Part shown: in pieces, positions 9,072 to 17,043 of the stretch | How the letters are laid out: every line of letters starts with the position of its first letter | Numbering within the stretch: position 1 is the first letter of the stretch | Assembly: GCF_003337555.1 (NCBI RefSeq) | Contig: NZ_QPJK01000001.1 | Location: forward strand, 1,240,001-1,304,000 | Source of the DNA: Pseudorhodoferax soli | Lineage (GTDB): Bacteria; Pseudomonadota; Gammaproteobacteria; Burkholderiales; Burkholderiaceae_C | Direction of reading: 5' to 3' | DNA length: 64,000 bases | The notes under the pieces: generated by a model | What the model saw: the letters and a program-made list of their open reading frames with translations, nothing else | Databases searched by the model: none | What the model was told of the DNA's origin: nothing | Made by a program: the position numbers and the translations under genes

Positions 9072-10653
9072 GGTGCTGCTCCGACGAGGCCGCAAGCAGC
9101 TTGCGGTCGATCTTCCCATTGGGATTCCGCGGCAATGGCCCCTCCCTGACGTTGAGGTGCGCAGGCACCATGTAGGCTGGCATGCGCGCGCGGCAGATGG
9201 CCAATAGCTTCTCCGCGTCGAGCACGCCGTCGGAGGCGGGCGTGACAACGACATGGACCACCTGTCCCAGCGCAGGGTGCGCGATGCCGAACGCAGCGCA
9301 TTCGCCCACGAGCCCGGTCTCGTACAGCAGTTCCTCGACTTCCGTCGGACTGATGCGGTAACCCGACGACTTGATCATCTCGTCGCGCCGACCGATGAAG
9401 TACAAGAAGCCTTCACTGTCCATGCGCACGGTGTCGCCGGAGAACACAGCGGTTTCGGGCAGCGGCAGGCCCGATGCCATGGCAGGCAGCATCCGGAAAC
9501 GCTCGGCCGTTCGCTCCGGATCGTTCCAGTAACCCATGCTGACGAGTGCGCCGCGGTGCACCAGTTCGCCGGGTTCGTCCGGAGCGCAGCGTGTCCCGTC
9601 CTCTCGCAGCACCAGGACCTCCGCATTCGGGATGGCCTTGCCGATGGAATCGGGCCGCCGGTCCACCTCGTGCGGTGGCAGATAGGTCGATCGAAAAGCC
9701 TCCGTCAATCCATACATCAGAAATGGGCGGGCTTGCGGTACCCGCCTGCGCAGCGCGGCGAGGGTCTCGCGTGGCAGATGGCCGCCGGTGTTGGCGAAGT
9801 AGCGCAAGTGCTGACCGATGGCCGGCGGCCACTCGAGCGACGCCAACTGGATGTACAGCGGAGGAACCGCCGTGAGGCCGGTCACGCGCTCTCGCTCCAT
9901 GCTGCGCAGCACATCGCGGGGCAGCAGGTAGTTGAGCAACACCACGCAGGCACCGCTATGGAAGCCCGTCGTCAGTTGGCTGAAGCCTGCGTCGAAGGAC
10001 AGCGGCAGCGCAGCCAGCAGGGTATCGCCGGGATGGTTCTCGAGATAGGACGACACGCTGGTCGCACCGGCCACGAGATTGCGGTGCGACAGCACCACAC
10101 CCTTGGGCAAGCCGGTGCTGCCGGATGTGTACAGGATGGCGGCCATGTCGGTGTCGATCACACGGTGCGCTCGCCCCGCCGGAGCCCCCGCAAGGGCACG
10201 CCAGGTGTGCAGCGCCACACCCTCGTGGCGCAGATCCGGTATGGCATCTGAGGGGTCCGTCAATACCACGTGCTTCAATGTTCCACAGCCATGCAGCAAC
10301 GGGGCGATCAGCGCCAGGCGCTGGCATGACGTCACAAGCACCTTCGCGCCACTGTCGGCCAGGACATGCACAACCTGCCTCGGCTTGAGCACAGGGTTCA
10401 GCGGGACAAACACCCCGCCCGCTGCGGCGGCCCCAAAGCACGTGACGACCATTTCGGGCGACTTCTCGAGCCAGACAGCGACGCGGTCGGCGCGGTCGAC
10501 GCCCAGCCCCAGCAGTCCGTCCCGGTGGGCCGTCACGGCTGCCTGCAAGGCCTCATAGGCGATGGCGCAGCCATCGCTGCGCAGCGCATCGGCATGGGGC
10601 CAGCGCTCGGCGGACTGCGCCAACAGGTCCGGCAGCAGCGTGGGGGTGGGCAT
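9061..10653 (-). CDS. Acyl-CoA ligase (AMP-forming), exosortase A system-associated
   Basis: 530 residues from ATG 10653 (an ATG at 10677 is possible but leaves less room for a promoter facing the divergent ACP gene). The adenylate-forming signature AAILYTSGSTGLPKGVVLS lies near residue 180; later motifs include FLMYGLTEAF, the A8-like GRRDEMIKSSGYRISPTEVE, and the catalytic lysine motif NGKIDRK close to the C-terminus. It resembles the exosortase-associated ligase family (TIGR03098 in my memory). It would activate a carboxylate, presumably for transfer to CoA or to the carrier protein encoded just across the divergent promoter. The coupled downstream gene is the PLP decarboxylase. The substrate is unknown; no fatty-acid preference can be read from the sequence. 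Confidence 0.9.
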   Translation of the reverse strand: MPTPTLLPDLLAQSAERWPHADALRSDGCAIAYEALQAAVTAHRDGLLGLGVDRADRVAVWLEKSPEMVVTCFGAAAAGGVFVPLNPVLKPRQVVHVLADSGAKVLVTSCQRLALIAPLLHGCGTLKHVVLTDPSDAIPDLRHEGVALHTWRALAGAPAGRAHRVIDTDMAAILYTSGSTGLPKGVVLSHRNLVAGATSVSSYLENHPGDTLLAALPLSFDAGFSQLTTGFHSGACVVLLNYLLPRDVLRSMERERVTGLTAVPPLYIQLASLEWPPAIGQHLRYFANTGGHLPRETLAALRRRVPQARPFLMYGLTEAFRSTYLPPHEVDRRPDSIGKAIPNAEVLVLREDGTRCAPDEPGELVHRGALVSMGYWNDPERTAERFRMLPAMASGLPLPETAVFSGDTVRMDSEGFLYFIGRRDEMIKSSGYRISPTEVEELLYETGLVGECAAFGIAHPALGQVVHVVVTPASDGVLDAEKLLAICRARMPAYMVPAHLNVREGPLPRNPNGKIDRKLLAASSEQHHDR

Positions 10654-10712
10654 CGAAAAAGTATCGCATGCCCCCACCTAGAATGGCCCTCCCTCTTCTT
10701 CCCGCTGTCACG

Positions 10713-10970
10713 ATGTCTGTATTGCCCGACGTGCTGCATGTGCTGGACGAAGCCCTGGGCCTTGCAGGCCGCAGCGCGGACTTCGATGCCACTACGCCTT
10801 TGCTCGGCGCCCTGCCCGAACTCGACTCGATGGCGGTCGTGTCGCTGATTGCCGCACTGGAGCAGCATTTCGGCGTGATGCTGCCCGACGACGAACTCGA
10901 CGGCAGCGTGTTTGCGTCGGTCGGCTCGCTGGCTGCGTTCGTCGACGACGTGCTGCAGCGCGACGCATGA
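10713..10970 (+). CDS. Acyl carrier protein, exosortase A locus
   Basis: 85 residues from ATG 10713; a frame open from 10668 would add 15 residues that run into the promoter of the divergent ligase. The phosphopantetheine attachment site is Ser39 in PELDSMAVVSL, followed by the acidic helix LIAALEQHFGVMLPDDEL expected of an ACP, and a C-terminal VGSLAAFVDDVL. It would carry an acyl or aminoacyl group as a thioester, most simply one activated by the adjacent AMP-forming ligase. Its stop overlaps the start of the hydrolase gene by four bases (ATGA), so translation is coupled. No phosphopantetheinyl transferase is nearby; the cell's general one would be needed. Confidence 0.87.
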   Translation: MSVLPDVLHVLDEALGLAGRSADFDATTPLLGALPELDSMAVVSLIAALEQHFGVMLPDDELDGSVFASVGSLAAFVDDVLQRDA

Positions 10971-11830
10971 CGCTGCGCGGTCCCGAGGCCTTCTTTCTGC
11001 CGGGCCTCCACGGCCCACGCTATTGCCTCTTCCACCCTGCGCACGGCGTGCCTCGCGGGCTTGTCCTGCATGTGCATCCCTTCGCAGAGGAGCTGAACAA
11101 GACGCGGCGCATGGCGGCGCTGCAGGCGCGCGCCATTGCAGGCGCTGGGTTTGCAGTGCTGCAGATCGACTTGCTGGGCTGTGGCGACAGTGCGGGCGAC
11201 TTCTGCGATGCCCGCTGGGACACGTGGATCCAGGACCTGCTGCAAGCCTGTGGCTGGCTCACCGACGCCGACCCGAGGCATGCTGCGCTCCCCTTGTGGC
11301 TTTGGGGCGTGCGCGCTGGCAGCTTGCTTGCTGCAGATGCCGTCCGTGCGCTGGACCGCCCCTGCCATCTGCTGCTGTGGCAACCGGCCTTTGCCGACGG
11401 CGCAGCGCAGTTGCAGCAATTCCTGCGGTTGCGGCTGGCAGCCGACATGCTGGCGGCGCCGGACGCTGCGGGCCGAAGCAACGGCGCAATGGAGGCATTG
11501 CGTCAGCAGTTGGCGCAGGGAAAGACACTGCAGATTGCAGGCTACGCGCTCCACCCGGCACTGGCTGCAGGCCTCAAGGCAAGCCGGCTCTTCCCGCCCC
11601 CGCTGCGTGAGAACGATCGCCGGCTGGTCTGGCTGGAGACGACGACAGCGACCCCGCCATCGCTGAGCCCTTTGGGCACCAGGACGCTCGAACTCTGGAG
11701 GCAAGCCGGCTGGCAAACGTATGGCGAGGCGGTGCATGGTCCTGCGTTCTGGCAGTCCGCAGAGATGGAGGAAGCGCCCTTGTTGTTGAGCGCGACGACC
11801 ACTGCGTTGTCGGCAGTGCCCATCCCATGA
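10967..11830 (+). CDS. Alpha/beta hydrolase-fold protein, exosortase A hydrolase 2 type
   Basis: 287 residues, ATG 10967 overlapping the ACP stop. The beginning (FFLPG, then YCLFHP, RGLVLHVHPFAEELNKTRRM, VLQIDLLGCGDSAGDF) is characteristic of the hydrolase 2 family of exosortase A loci (TIGR03101 in my memory). At the position where hydrolases carry the G-x-S-x-G nucleophile elbow this protein has G114-V-R116-A-G118, so the usual serine is absent. It may be non-catalytic or use another residue. With the ACP in front and hydrolase 1 behind, all linked by four-base overlaps, it probably acts on, or binds, the product carried by the ACP; that is inference. Confidence 0.88.
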   Translation: MTLRGPEAFFLPGLHGPRYCLFHPAHGVPRGLVLHVHPFAEELNKTRRMAALQARAIAGAGFAVLQIDLLGCGDSAGDFCDARWDTWIQDLLQACGWLTDADPRHAALPLWLWGVRAGSLLAADAVRALDRPCHLLLWQPAFADGAAQLQQFLRLRLAADMLAAPDAAGRSNGAMEALRQQLAQGKTLQIAGYALHPALAAGLKASRLFPPPLRENDRRLVWLETTTATPPSLSPLGTRTLELWRQAGWQTYGEAVHGPAFWQSAEMEEAPLLLSATTTALSAVPIP

Positions 11831-12681
11831 TCCCCGCGCTCCCGTTTCGGGAATCGGCCCTGTCGTTCAGCTGTGCTGGCGAGACGCTGCAAGGCGTCCT
11901 TGCCACGCCCGCCGATGCGCCTGTCCACGGTCTGGGGGTGCTCATCGTGGTCGGGGGGCCGCAGGTGCGCGCCGGCAGCCACCGGCAATTCGTGGCGCTG
12001 GGGCGTCGGCTGGCAACGCAGGGCCATGCCACGCTGCGCTTCGACGTACGTGGCATGGGCGACAGCACGGGCATGCCACGCAGCTTTGAGGACCTGCACG
12101 ACGACATCGGCGCGGGCATCGAGGCCCTGCTGGCGACGCCTGGCGTCGATCGTGTTGTCCTATGGGGCCTTTGCGACGGCGCGTCGGCCTGCCTGCTGTA
12201 TGTCGATGCGGCACCCGACGCCCGCGTCGCAGGGTTGGCGCTGTTGAACCCCTGGGTCCGTTCGGAGCAGAGCTTGGCGCAAACGCGCGTCAAGCACTAC
12301 TACCGTCAGCGCCTGTTCCAGCGCGGCTTCTGGAGCAAGCTGCTGCGCGGGGGGGTCGGCCTGCGGGCCATGCGGGATCTCATGCGCAACCTGAGCCGCC
12401 AGCGCCGACAGCCACAGGCGACGCAGCGCAGTTTCCAACAGCGCATGGCCTGTGGGTGGCAAGGCTTTGGCGGCGGCATGCTGGTCCTTCTGAGCGACAC
12501 CGACTGGACTGCCCGCGAATTCGAAGAGCAATACCGCAACGATGAGGCATGGGCCAAGGCGCGCGGGCGACACGGCGCGGTCTGGCGCCACATCACCGAC
12601 GCTGACCACACCTTGTCGCAGGCACCGGCCCGCATGGCGGCCGAGGAAGCGACGCTCGCGTGGCTGCGCCACCTGGTCTGA
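11827..12681 (+). CDS. Alpha/beta hydrolase, exosortase A hydrolase 1 type
   Basis: 284 residues, ATG 11827 overlapping the previous stop by four bases. Motifs: LIVVGGPQVRAGSHRQFV near residues 39-56, then LRFDVRGMGDSTG, and the nucleophile elbow WGLCDGASACLLY with cysteine 116 in place of serine, as in dienelactone-hydrolase-like enzymes. A histidine in ITDADHTLSQ near the C-terminus suits the catalytic histidine. This is the pattern I associate with the hydrolase 1 family (TIGR03100) of exosortase A loci. It could cleave a thioester or ester, perhaps releasing a group from the ACP encoded two genes upstream. It ends ten bases from the convergent GNAT gene. Confidence 0.89.
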   Translation: MIPALPFRESALSFSCAGETLQGVLATPADAPVHGLGVLIVVGGPQVRAGSHRQFVALGRRLATQGHATLRFDVRGMGDSTGMPRSFEDLHDDIGAGIEALLATPGVDRVVLWGLCDGASACLLYVDAAPDARVAGLALLNPWVRSEQSLAQTRVKHYYRQRLFQRGFWSKLLRGGVGLRAMRDLMRNLSRQRRQPQATQRSFQQRMACGWQGFGGGMLVLLSDTDWTAREFEEQYRNDEAWAKARGRHGAVWRHITDADHTLSQAPARMAAEEATLAWLRHLV

Positions 12682-12691
12682 TGGGTACCCG

Positions 12692-13741
12692 CTAACGCCG
12701 CGGCGGGAACCGCAAACGACGCAATGCCTTGCCACCGAAATGGCGCGCCGCTGCCAGCAATCCGGGCAGGCGCGTTGGATGGAAGGCGATCAGACCGATG
12801 CGCTCGCGCCGATGGCTCATCCAGTCCTTCTTGTATGCGTCGTCGCCGGTCAAATAATCCACTTCGCGCACGCCGTCCACGTCCATGACATGTGCCATCA
12901 ACGCTGCCGTCAACACTGACCCTGGCGAGAAGCGCTCGAATCCTCCGACGTAGGCCAGCTTGTAGATGTTGGCCTTTCCACCATGGACCAGCCAGGCCTG
13001 GGCGGCGACAGGCTCACCCTGCACACGCAGCACACCCAGGCGCAGCCAGCCCTGTGCTGCCGCCATCCGAATCAATCCTGGCATGAACGTGGGGCGCGGC
13101 TCCGGGGCCTTCCAACTGCGCTGGTAGACGCTCTCGAAGGCCGCGATCTCGCCCTCCAGCCCCGGGCCAGCATCGGCCTGTATGCGGAGCACATGGCCCG
13201 CCCGCTGAAGCCGTCGACGGCCACGCTCGATGCTGTGGCGCAGCGGGGACGGCCGCTCTCGCAGATAGTCGGAGAAACAGGCATGCGCCACCGGCAGGTA
13301 CCAGTTCCCAAAGCAGAAGTAGCGATCCACCCGGTAACCCGCAGCGCACAGGGCTTCCGCCATGAATGCCACCCAAGGCGCTTCGGCATCGAGCGGCTGA
13401 AGATCGATGACGGCACCAGAGGAATGACGGCGCAGTGCCTGGCCCAGCGATAGCCAAGCCGCAGAAGCAGTGACCTCGCCGACTGGCCCGAACAAGCTGC
13501 TGTAGTAGTTGCTCAGGCCGCGAACCCCGCCTTTCGACACGGACAGCGCCAGCGCGAAGGGGGGTCCCTGCGAGCCGGACGCCATTCCGACAAGCCAGCA
13601 GCGAGGCTCCGCCTCGAAACCGTGCTGCGCCAGATGCTGTAGCCACTCGACAGTCTGGAAAACCTCTGCAGTCGAGGCTTGCTCAGTGGCAAAAGGCAGC
13701 AGGAATTCGCGCATCTGGGCGAAATCGGCCAGGATCTCCAT
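12692..13741 (-). CDS. GNAT-fold acetyltransferase-like protein (BioF2/FemAB-like)
   Basis: 349 residues from ATG 13741. The frame extends to a TTG at 13819, three bases after the pyruvyl transferase stop, but the added 26 residues look non-conserved and no ribosome site precedes the TTG; the start is uncertain. The C-terminal half contains the pattern of the Acetyltransf_6 family: SIERGRRRLQRAG, then GVLRVQGEPVAAQAWLVHGG, NIYKLAYVGGFERFSPGSVL and VREVDYLTGDDAYKKDWM. These proteins transfer acyl or aminoacyl groups, and in polysaccharide loci are thought to N-acylate amino sugars. It lies downstream of and on the same strand as the pyruvyl transferase, probably an operon. It is distinct from the FemAB protein at 29306-30343. 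Confidence 0.8.
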   Translation of the reverse strand: MEILADFAQMREFLLPFATEQASTAEVFQTVEWLQHLAQHGFEAEPRCWLVGMASGSQGPPFALALSVSKGGVRGLSNYYSSLFGPVGEVTASAAWLSLGQALRRHSSGAVIDLQPLDAEAPWVAFMAEALCAAGYRVDRYFCFGNWYLPVAHACFSDYLRERPSPLRHSIERGRRRLQRAGHVLRIQADAGPGLEGEIAAFESVYQRSWKAPEPRPTFMPGLIRMAAAQGWLRLGVLRVQGEPVAAQAWLVHGGKANIYKLAYVGGFERFSPGSVLTAALMAHVMDVDGVREVDYLTGDDAYKKDWMSHRRERIGLIAFHPTRLPGLLAAARHFGGKALRRLRFPPRR

Positions 13742-13822
13742 CCGCGGCCCATCTGTCGGCGGCCCGGTCCGCGCAGGTTCGGCCGAAGGCCGTATCACCG
13801 CCGTCCGCACCGACAGCAACTG

Positions 13823-14734
13823 TCAGGCGACATATCTGCTCGCCGCAAACTCATCCATCGTCGCAAGAATGCGCCGTCTGGCTTCGTGATGGGCGTGGTC
13901 CGGACTCAGTACGACCGCAGCCCTGTCGCGACAATCCGCCAAACGCTCGAGCAAAGGGCCCATTGAACTGTTCGCATTGTTGTCGGGCAGCGGCGGTGTC
14001 CAGTTCGACGCGTTCATGCCCATCCGAATGAGTTTCTTCTTCAAGTCACTCTTGAAAACCTCATTGCGACTTCGAAACTGCTCGACGTCCCAGACTTCCG
14101 GCAATATTTCTGGTTGGTAATTCAAAGCCAGAGATTCCGCCCAATCCTGCCACTTGAAATCCAGAATGTGAGAATATGCCTTGACGGGAACCCAAGGTAT
14201 CCGCAGCGCATCGGCAACGATGGCGCCATGCATAGCCTCCGCAATGACAAACTTGCTGCGGCACATCTTGAACATGGTCTCATGGATATCATCTGCCGGA
14301 TCGAGATAAACCAACCCGAGCTTTTTGCATATCCCACGCCAGTCGGCTCGCCAAATGCTGTCATGGTGAGGCATGTAGCAAATGGACGATGCCTGCTGAG
14401 GCCGCCGGTCAAGCAAATCGGCAACCAAAATCGCCGGATCTGTGATGGCCTTGTCGATGGGCAGATTCATTCGGGCCGCCGTTCTGGGGCCGCGCACGAA
14501 CACGAAATTCCAACTATCGTTAAGGGGCGCAGCACCGTGGTATCCAGCCCCCGAGCCGCACACCCAAATCCTGCCGTTGCGGGGTGCTCGGTCATTGATC
14601 AGCGTTCCGATGCCAAGCAAATGGTCCGGTGCTTGATCAGCGAATATCTCGGGATACAAGGAGTACCAGATCCAGGGATTTAGATCGTCTCCAAAATTAC
14701 CTCGCCCATCCCGATAGTAAAACAGCTTCAGCAA
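13823..14734 (-). CDS. Polysaccharide pyruvyl transferase family protein
   Basis: 303 residues. It starts MLKLFYYRDGRGNFGDDLNP, the N-terminal signature of pyruvyl transferases such as ExoV, and has the later motifs GIGTLIND, VRGPRTAARM, FVIAEAMHGAIVADALRIPW. The family moves pyruvate from phosphoenolpyruvate onto a sugar to make a ketal, giving exopolysaccharides extra negative charge. Base composition is lower in G+C than in the neighbouring hydrolases, although less so than in the 3-8 kb segment. The gene is divergent from the deacetylase-glycosyltransferase fusion and upstream of the GNAT gene. The acceptor sugar is unknown. Confidence 0.85.
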   Translation of the reverse strand: MLKLFYYRDGRGNFGDDLNPWIWYSLYPEIFADQAPDHLLGIGTLINDRAPRNGRIWVCGSGAGYHGAAPLNDSWNFVFVRGPRTAARMNLPIDKAITDPAILVADLLDRRPQQASSICYMPHHDSIWRADWRGICKKLGLVYLDPADDIHETMFKMCRSKFVIAEAMHGAIVADALRIPWVPVKAYSHILDFKWQDWAESLALNYQPEILPEVWDVEQFRSRNEVFKSDLKKKLIRMGMNASNWTPPLPDNNANSSMGPLLERLADCRDRAAVVLSPDHAHHEARRRILATMDEFAASRYVA

Positions 14735-14817
14735 TTATTCCTCGCAAATGGTCATAACGAACATCGACATGCAGCCTCAGCTGCGCATGCTATCCTCGCC
14801 CGCGCAAAGGGAAGAAA

Positions 14818-17025
14818 ATGCATTTCGGTGACTTGGCGCTCAAGATTCTTGCACAGGAAAAACTGTCGGTCCTGCTGTTTCACGCGGTACCGAGCACGAC
14901 CACGGAGCTGGTCAATGACCTGACGCTTGCGTCTTTCGAACGGGTGATCGACTACGTCAGCGAGCACTTTACCGTGGTGCCGTTGGACGAGGCCGCCGCG
15001 GCCTTGAAGACGGGGCGCCTGCCTCGCAGAGCCGCCTGCATCACGTTCGACGACGGCTATGACAGTTGGCTGAGCGGTGCCGTGCCGCTGCTGCGCCAGC
15101 GCAACCTCCACGCGACGTTCTTCATCACGACTGGCCAATTCGACAATGAGCGCATGTGGCATGAGCGCGTCGCCCACGCCTTGGCCAACCACGCAGGGCC
15201 CGTGCTCGATCTGCCTGGCTTCGGCCTGCCGCAGGTGCCACTGGGACAACTTCAGGAAAGGCGTCGTGCATTGAGCATGGTTGAGCAGTTGCTCAAATAC
15301 CAGCCGCTCCATGTGCGCGACAAGCTTCTGCATGCGCTGGAGGCCTCCGCCGGAACACGGCAGGACCAGCTTTGCCGCATGACCGTCGAGCAGTTGCGTG
15401 ATCTGCATGCCCAGGGCTTTGGCGTGGGTGCCCACACGGTGCGACACCCCATTCTTTCCCTTTGCGACGACGACGACGCGATGCACGAGATCGGCGGGGC
15501 GCGCGAAGTGCTAGAGCATCTCCTGCGCGCGCCGGTCAAGGCGTTCGCCTATCCCAACGGCCGTCCCGGCGTGGATTTCCGGTCCGAACATGTGCGCATG
15601 GTTCAGGCAGCCGGTTATACCCACGCGGTGACCACCGAAGGCGGTGCGGCCAACCGGCAAACTTCCGTGTTCGAGATTCCCAGGTTCACACCCTGGGGCC
15701 CTTCGGACGTGCAGATGGGCGTCCAGATGGCGCGCAATCTGATGGCGAAGTCTCGCCGCGTGATGGTGGCGTCGAGCGGCACACCCGCTCCGGACAAAAA
15801 AGCGACGGACGGCCGCGACCAGCGGCCGCTGGTTGCCTTCGTGGAAAACGGGGCGGGATTCGGCGGCGCCGTGGTTGCACTCCAGACGCTGCTGAGCAAC
15901 TCCCATGCAACCGGGTACCGCTACCACGTCGTGACCAACATGCCGGTCGGCGATTTCACGCAGACAGCCGAGGAATCGGTGGTGATCCCGGACCGTGCGG
16001 TCGATTACCGTGCCATGGCACGCCGGGTCCGCGCTCGTCTGGGCGCAGGCTTGCTTGCCAGAGGCGTGTTGTTCGCGCTCGGACGGGCCGACGACCTCAC
16101 CAACCGACTTCCGTACTTCCTGCGGCTGGTGGCGCACCTGCTGAAGGTGCGACCTGCGATCGTTCACGGCAACAACGATCCCAGTGCCAATCGAGAGGCC
16201 ATGATGGCCGCACGGCTGCTTGGCATTCCCTACATCCAGCATGTGCGCGGATCGGTGAGCGACAGCCTCGCATTGCCGATGATGCGCAACGGGCCGGCCA
16301 CCTTCATTCCGGTGTCGAGGTGGCTGACTGGAGAGTTGCTGCGCAGCGGAGTTCCAGCCGAACGGATACGGCAGATCTACGATGGGATCGATCTCGCGGC
16401 GCAAGCATCGGAGACAACGCCGGATCTGCGCACCGAACTCGACCTTCCCGAAGACACCATCCTCATTGCAATGGTGGGCATGCTGGTGGCGTGGAAGGGA
16501 CAGGACCTGTTCCTCGACGCTCTGGCTGCCCTCCAGCCCTCCGCCAAGGCCCGGGTCATCGCACTGGTCGTGGGAGACACGCCGGAGCGCGGCGACGCCA
16601 GCTATGCACGCGGGCTGCACGCGCGAGCAGAAGAGTTGGGACTGAGCGATCGGGTCCGGTTTCTGGGGCGTCGCAACGACTTGCAGTCCCTGTTGCCGCA
16701 GATCAACATCTCTGTCTCGGCGTCAACCTCGCCCGAACCGCTTGGCCTGGTGATGCTGGAAGCACTCGCGCACGGCTGCCTGTTCGTCGGACCGGCGTTC
16801 GGTGCCGCCTGCGAAGTGACCGAAGACGGGACGACCGGTTTTCTGTTCAAGCCCGGGTCGGCCGCTTCTCTTGCAGCCAAACTGGAACTGGCCATCGAAC
16901 GGGCAGCCTCACCGCGTGCGGGGGCGCAGCAAGATGGACGTGATCTGATCGATCGCCAGTTCTCGGGGGCACGCTGCGCGCGAAGCACCTCATGGGTCCA
17001 CCAGCATCTTCTCGACGCCCGGTGA
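14818..17025 (+). CDS. Fused polysaccharide deacetylase and GT4 glycosyltransferase
   Basis: 735 residues from ATG 14818, with AAGGGA six bases upstream. Residues about 15-300 form a NodB-type deacetylase: SVLLFHAVP, the metal and base aspartates in ITFDDGYDSW, ATFFITTGQF, the histidine pair in GAHTVRHP, and FAYPNGRPG. A short polar linker near residues 318-335 leads to a glycosyltransferase of GT-B fold: VAFVENGAGFGGAVVAL, PVSRWLTGELLRSGV, IRQIYDGIDL, LIAMVGMLVAWKGQDLFLDA and the donor motif SPEPLGLVMLEALAHG. One open frame covers both halves with no internal stop. No signal peptide is visible, so both activities are presumably cytoplasmic: adding a sugar and removing an N-acetyl group from a lipid-linked intermediate. 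It is divergent from the pyruvyl transferase gene. Confidence 0.88.
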   Translation: MHFGDLALKILAQEKLSVLLFHAVPSTTTELVNDLTLASFERVIDYVSEHFTVVPLDEAAAALKTGRLPRRAACITFDDGYDSWLSGAVPLLRQRNLHATFFITTGQFDNERMWHERVAHALANHAGPVLDLPGFGLPQVPLGQLQERRRALSMVEQLLKYQPLHVRDKLLHALEASAGTRQDQLCRMTVEQLRDLHAQGFGVGAHTVRHPILSLCDDDDAMHEIGGAREVLEHLLRAPVKAFAYPNGRPGVDFRSEHVRMVQAAGYTHAVTTEGGAANRQTSVFEIPRFTPWGPSDVQMGVQMARNLMAKSRRVMVASSGTPAPDKKATDGRDQRPLVAFVENGAGFGGAVVALQTLLSNSHATGYRYHVVTNMPVGDFTQTAEESVVIPDRAVDYRAMARRVRARLGAGLLARGVLFALGRADDLTNRLPYFLRLVAHLLKVRPAIVHGNNDPSANREAMMAARLLGIPYIQHVRGSVSDSLALPMMRNGPATFIPVSRWLTGELLRSGVPAERIRQIYDGIDLAAQASETTPDLRTELDLPEDTILIAMVGMLVAWKGQDLFLDALAALQPSAKARVIALVVGDTPERGDASYARGLHARAEELGLSDRVRFLGRRNDLQSLLPQINISVSASTSPEPLGLVMLEALAHGCLFVGPAFGAACEVTEDGTTGFLFKPGSAASLAAKLELAIERAASPRAGAQQDGRDLIDRQFSGARCARSTSWVHQHLLDAR

Positions 17026-17043
17026 GTGGCGCCCTCGATGGCG

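Noticed and set aside
14735-14817. TGCTATCCT at 14788-14796 as an extended -10 for the deacetylase-GT fusion
   Set aside because: No acceptable -35 at the right distance; only a weak resemblance, so not listed as a promoter.
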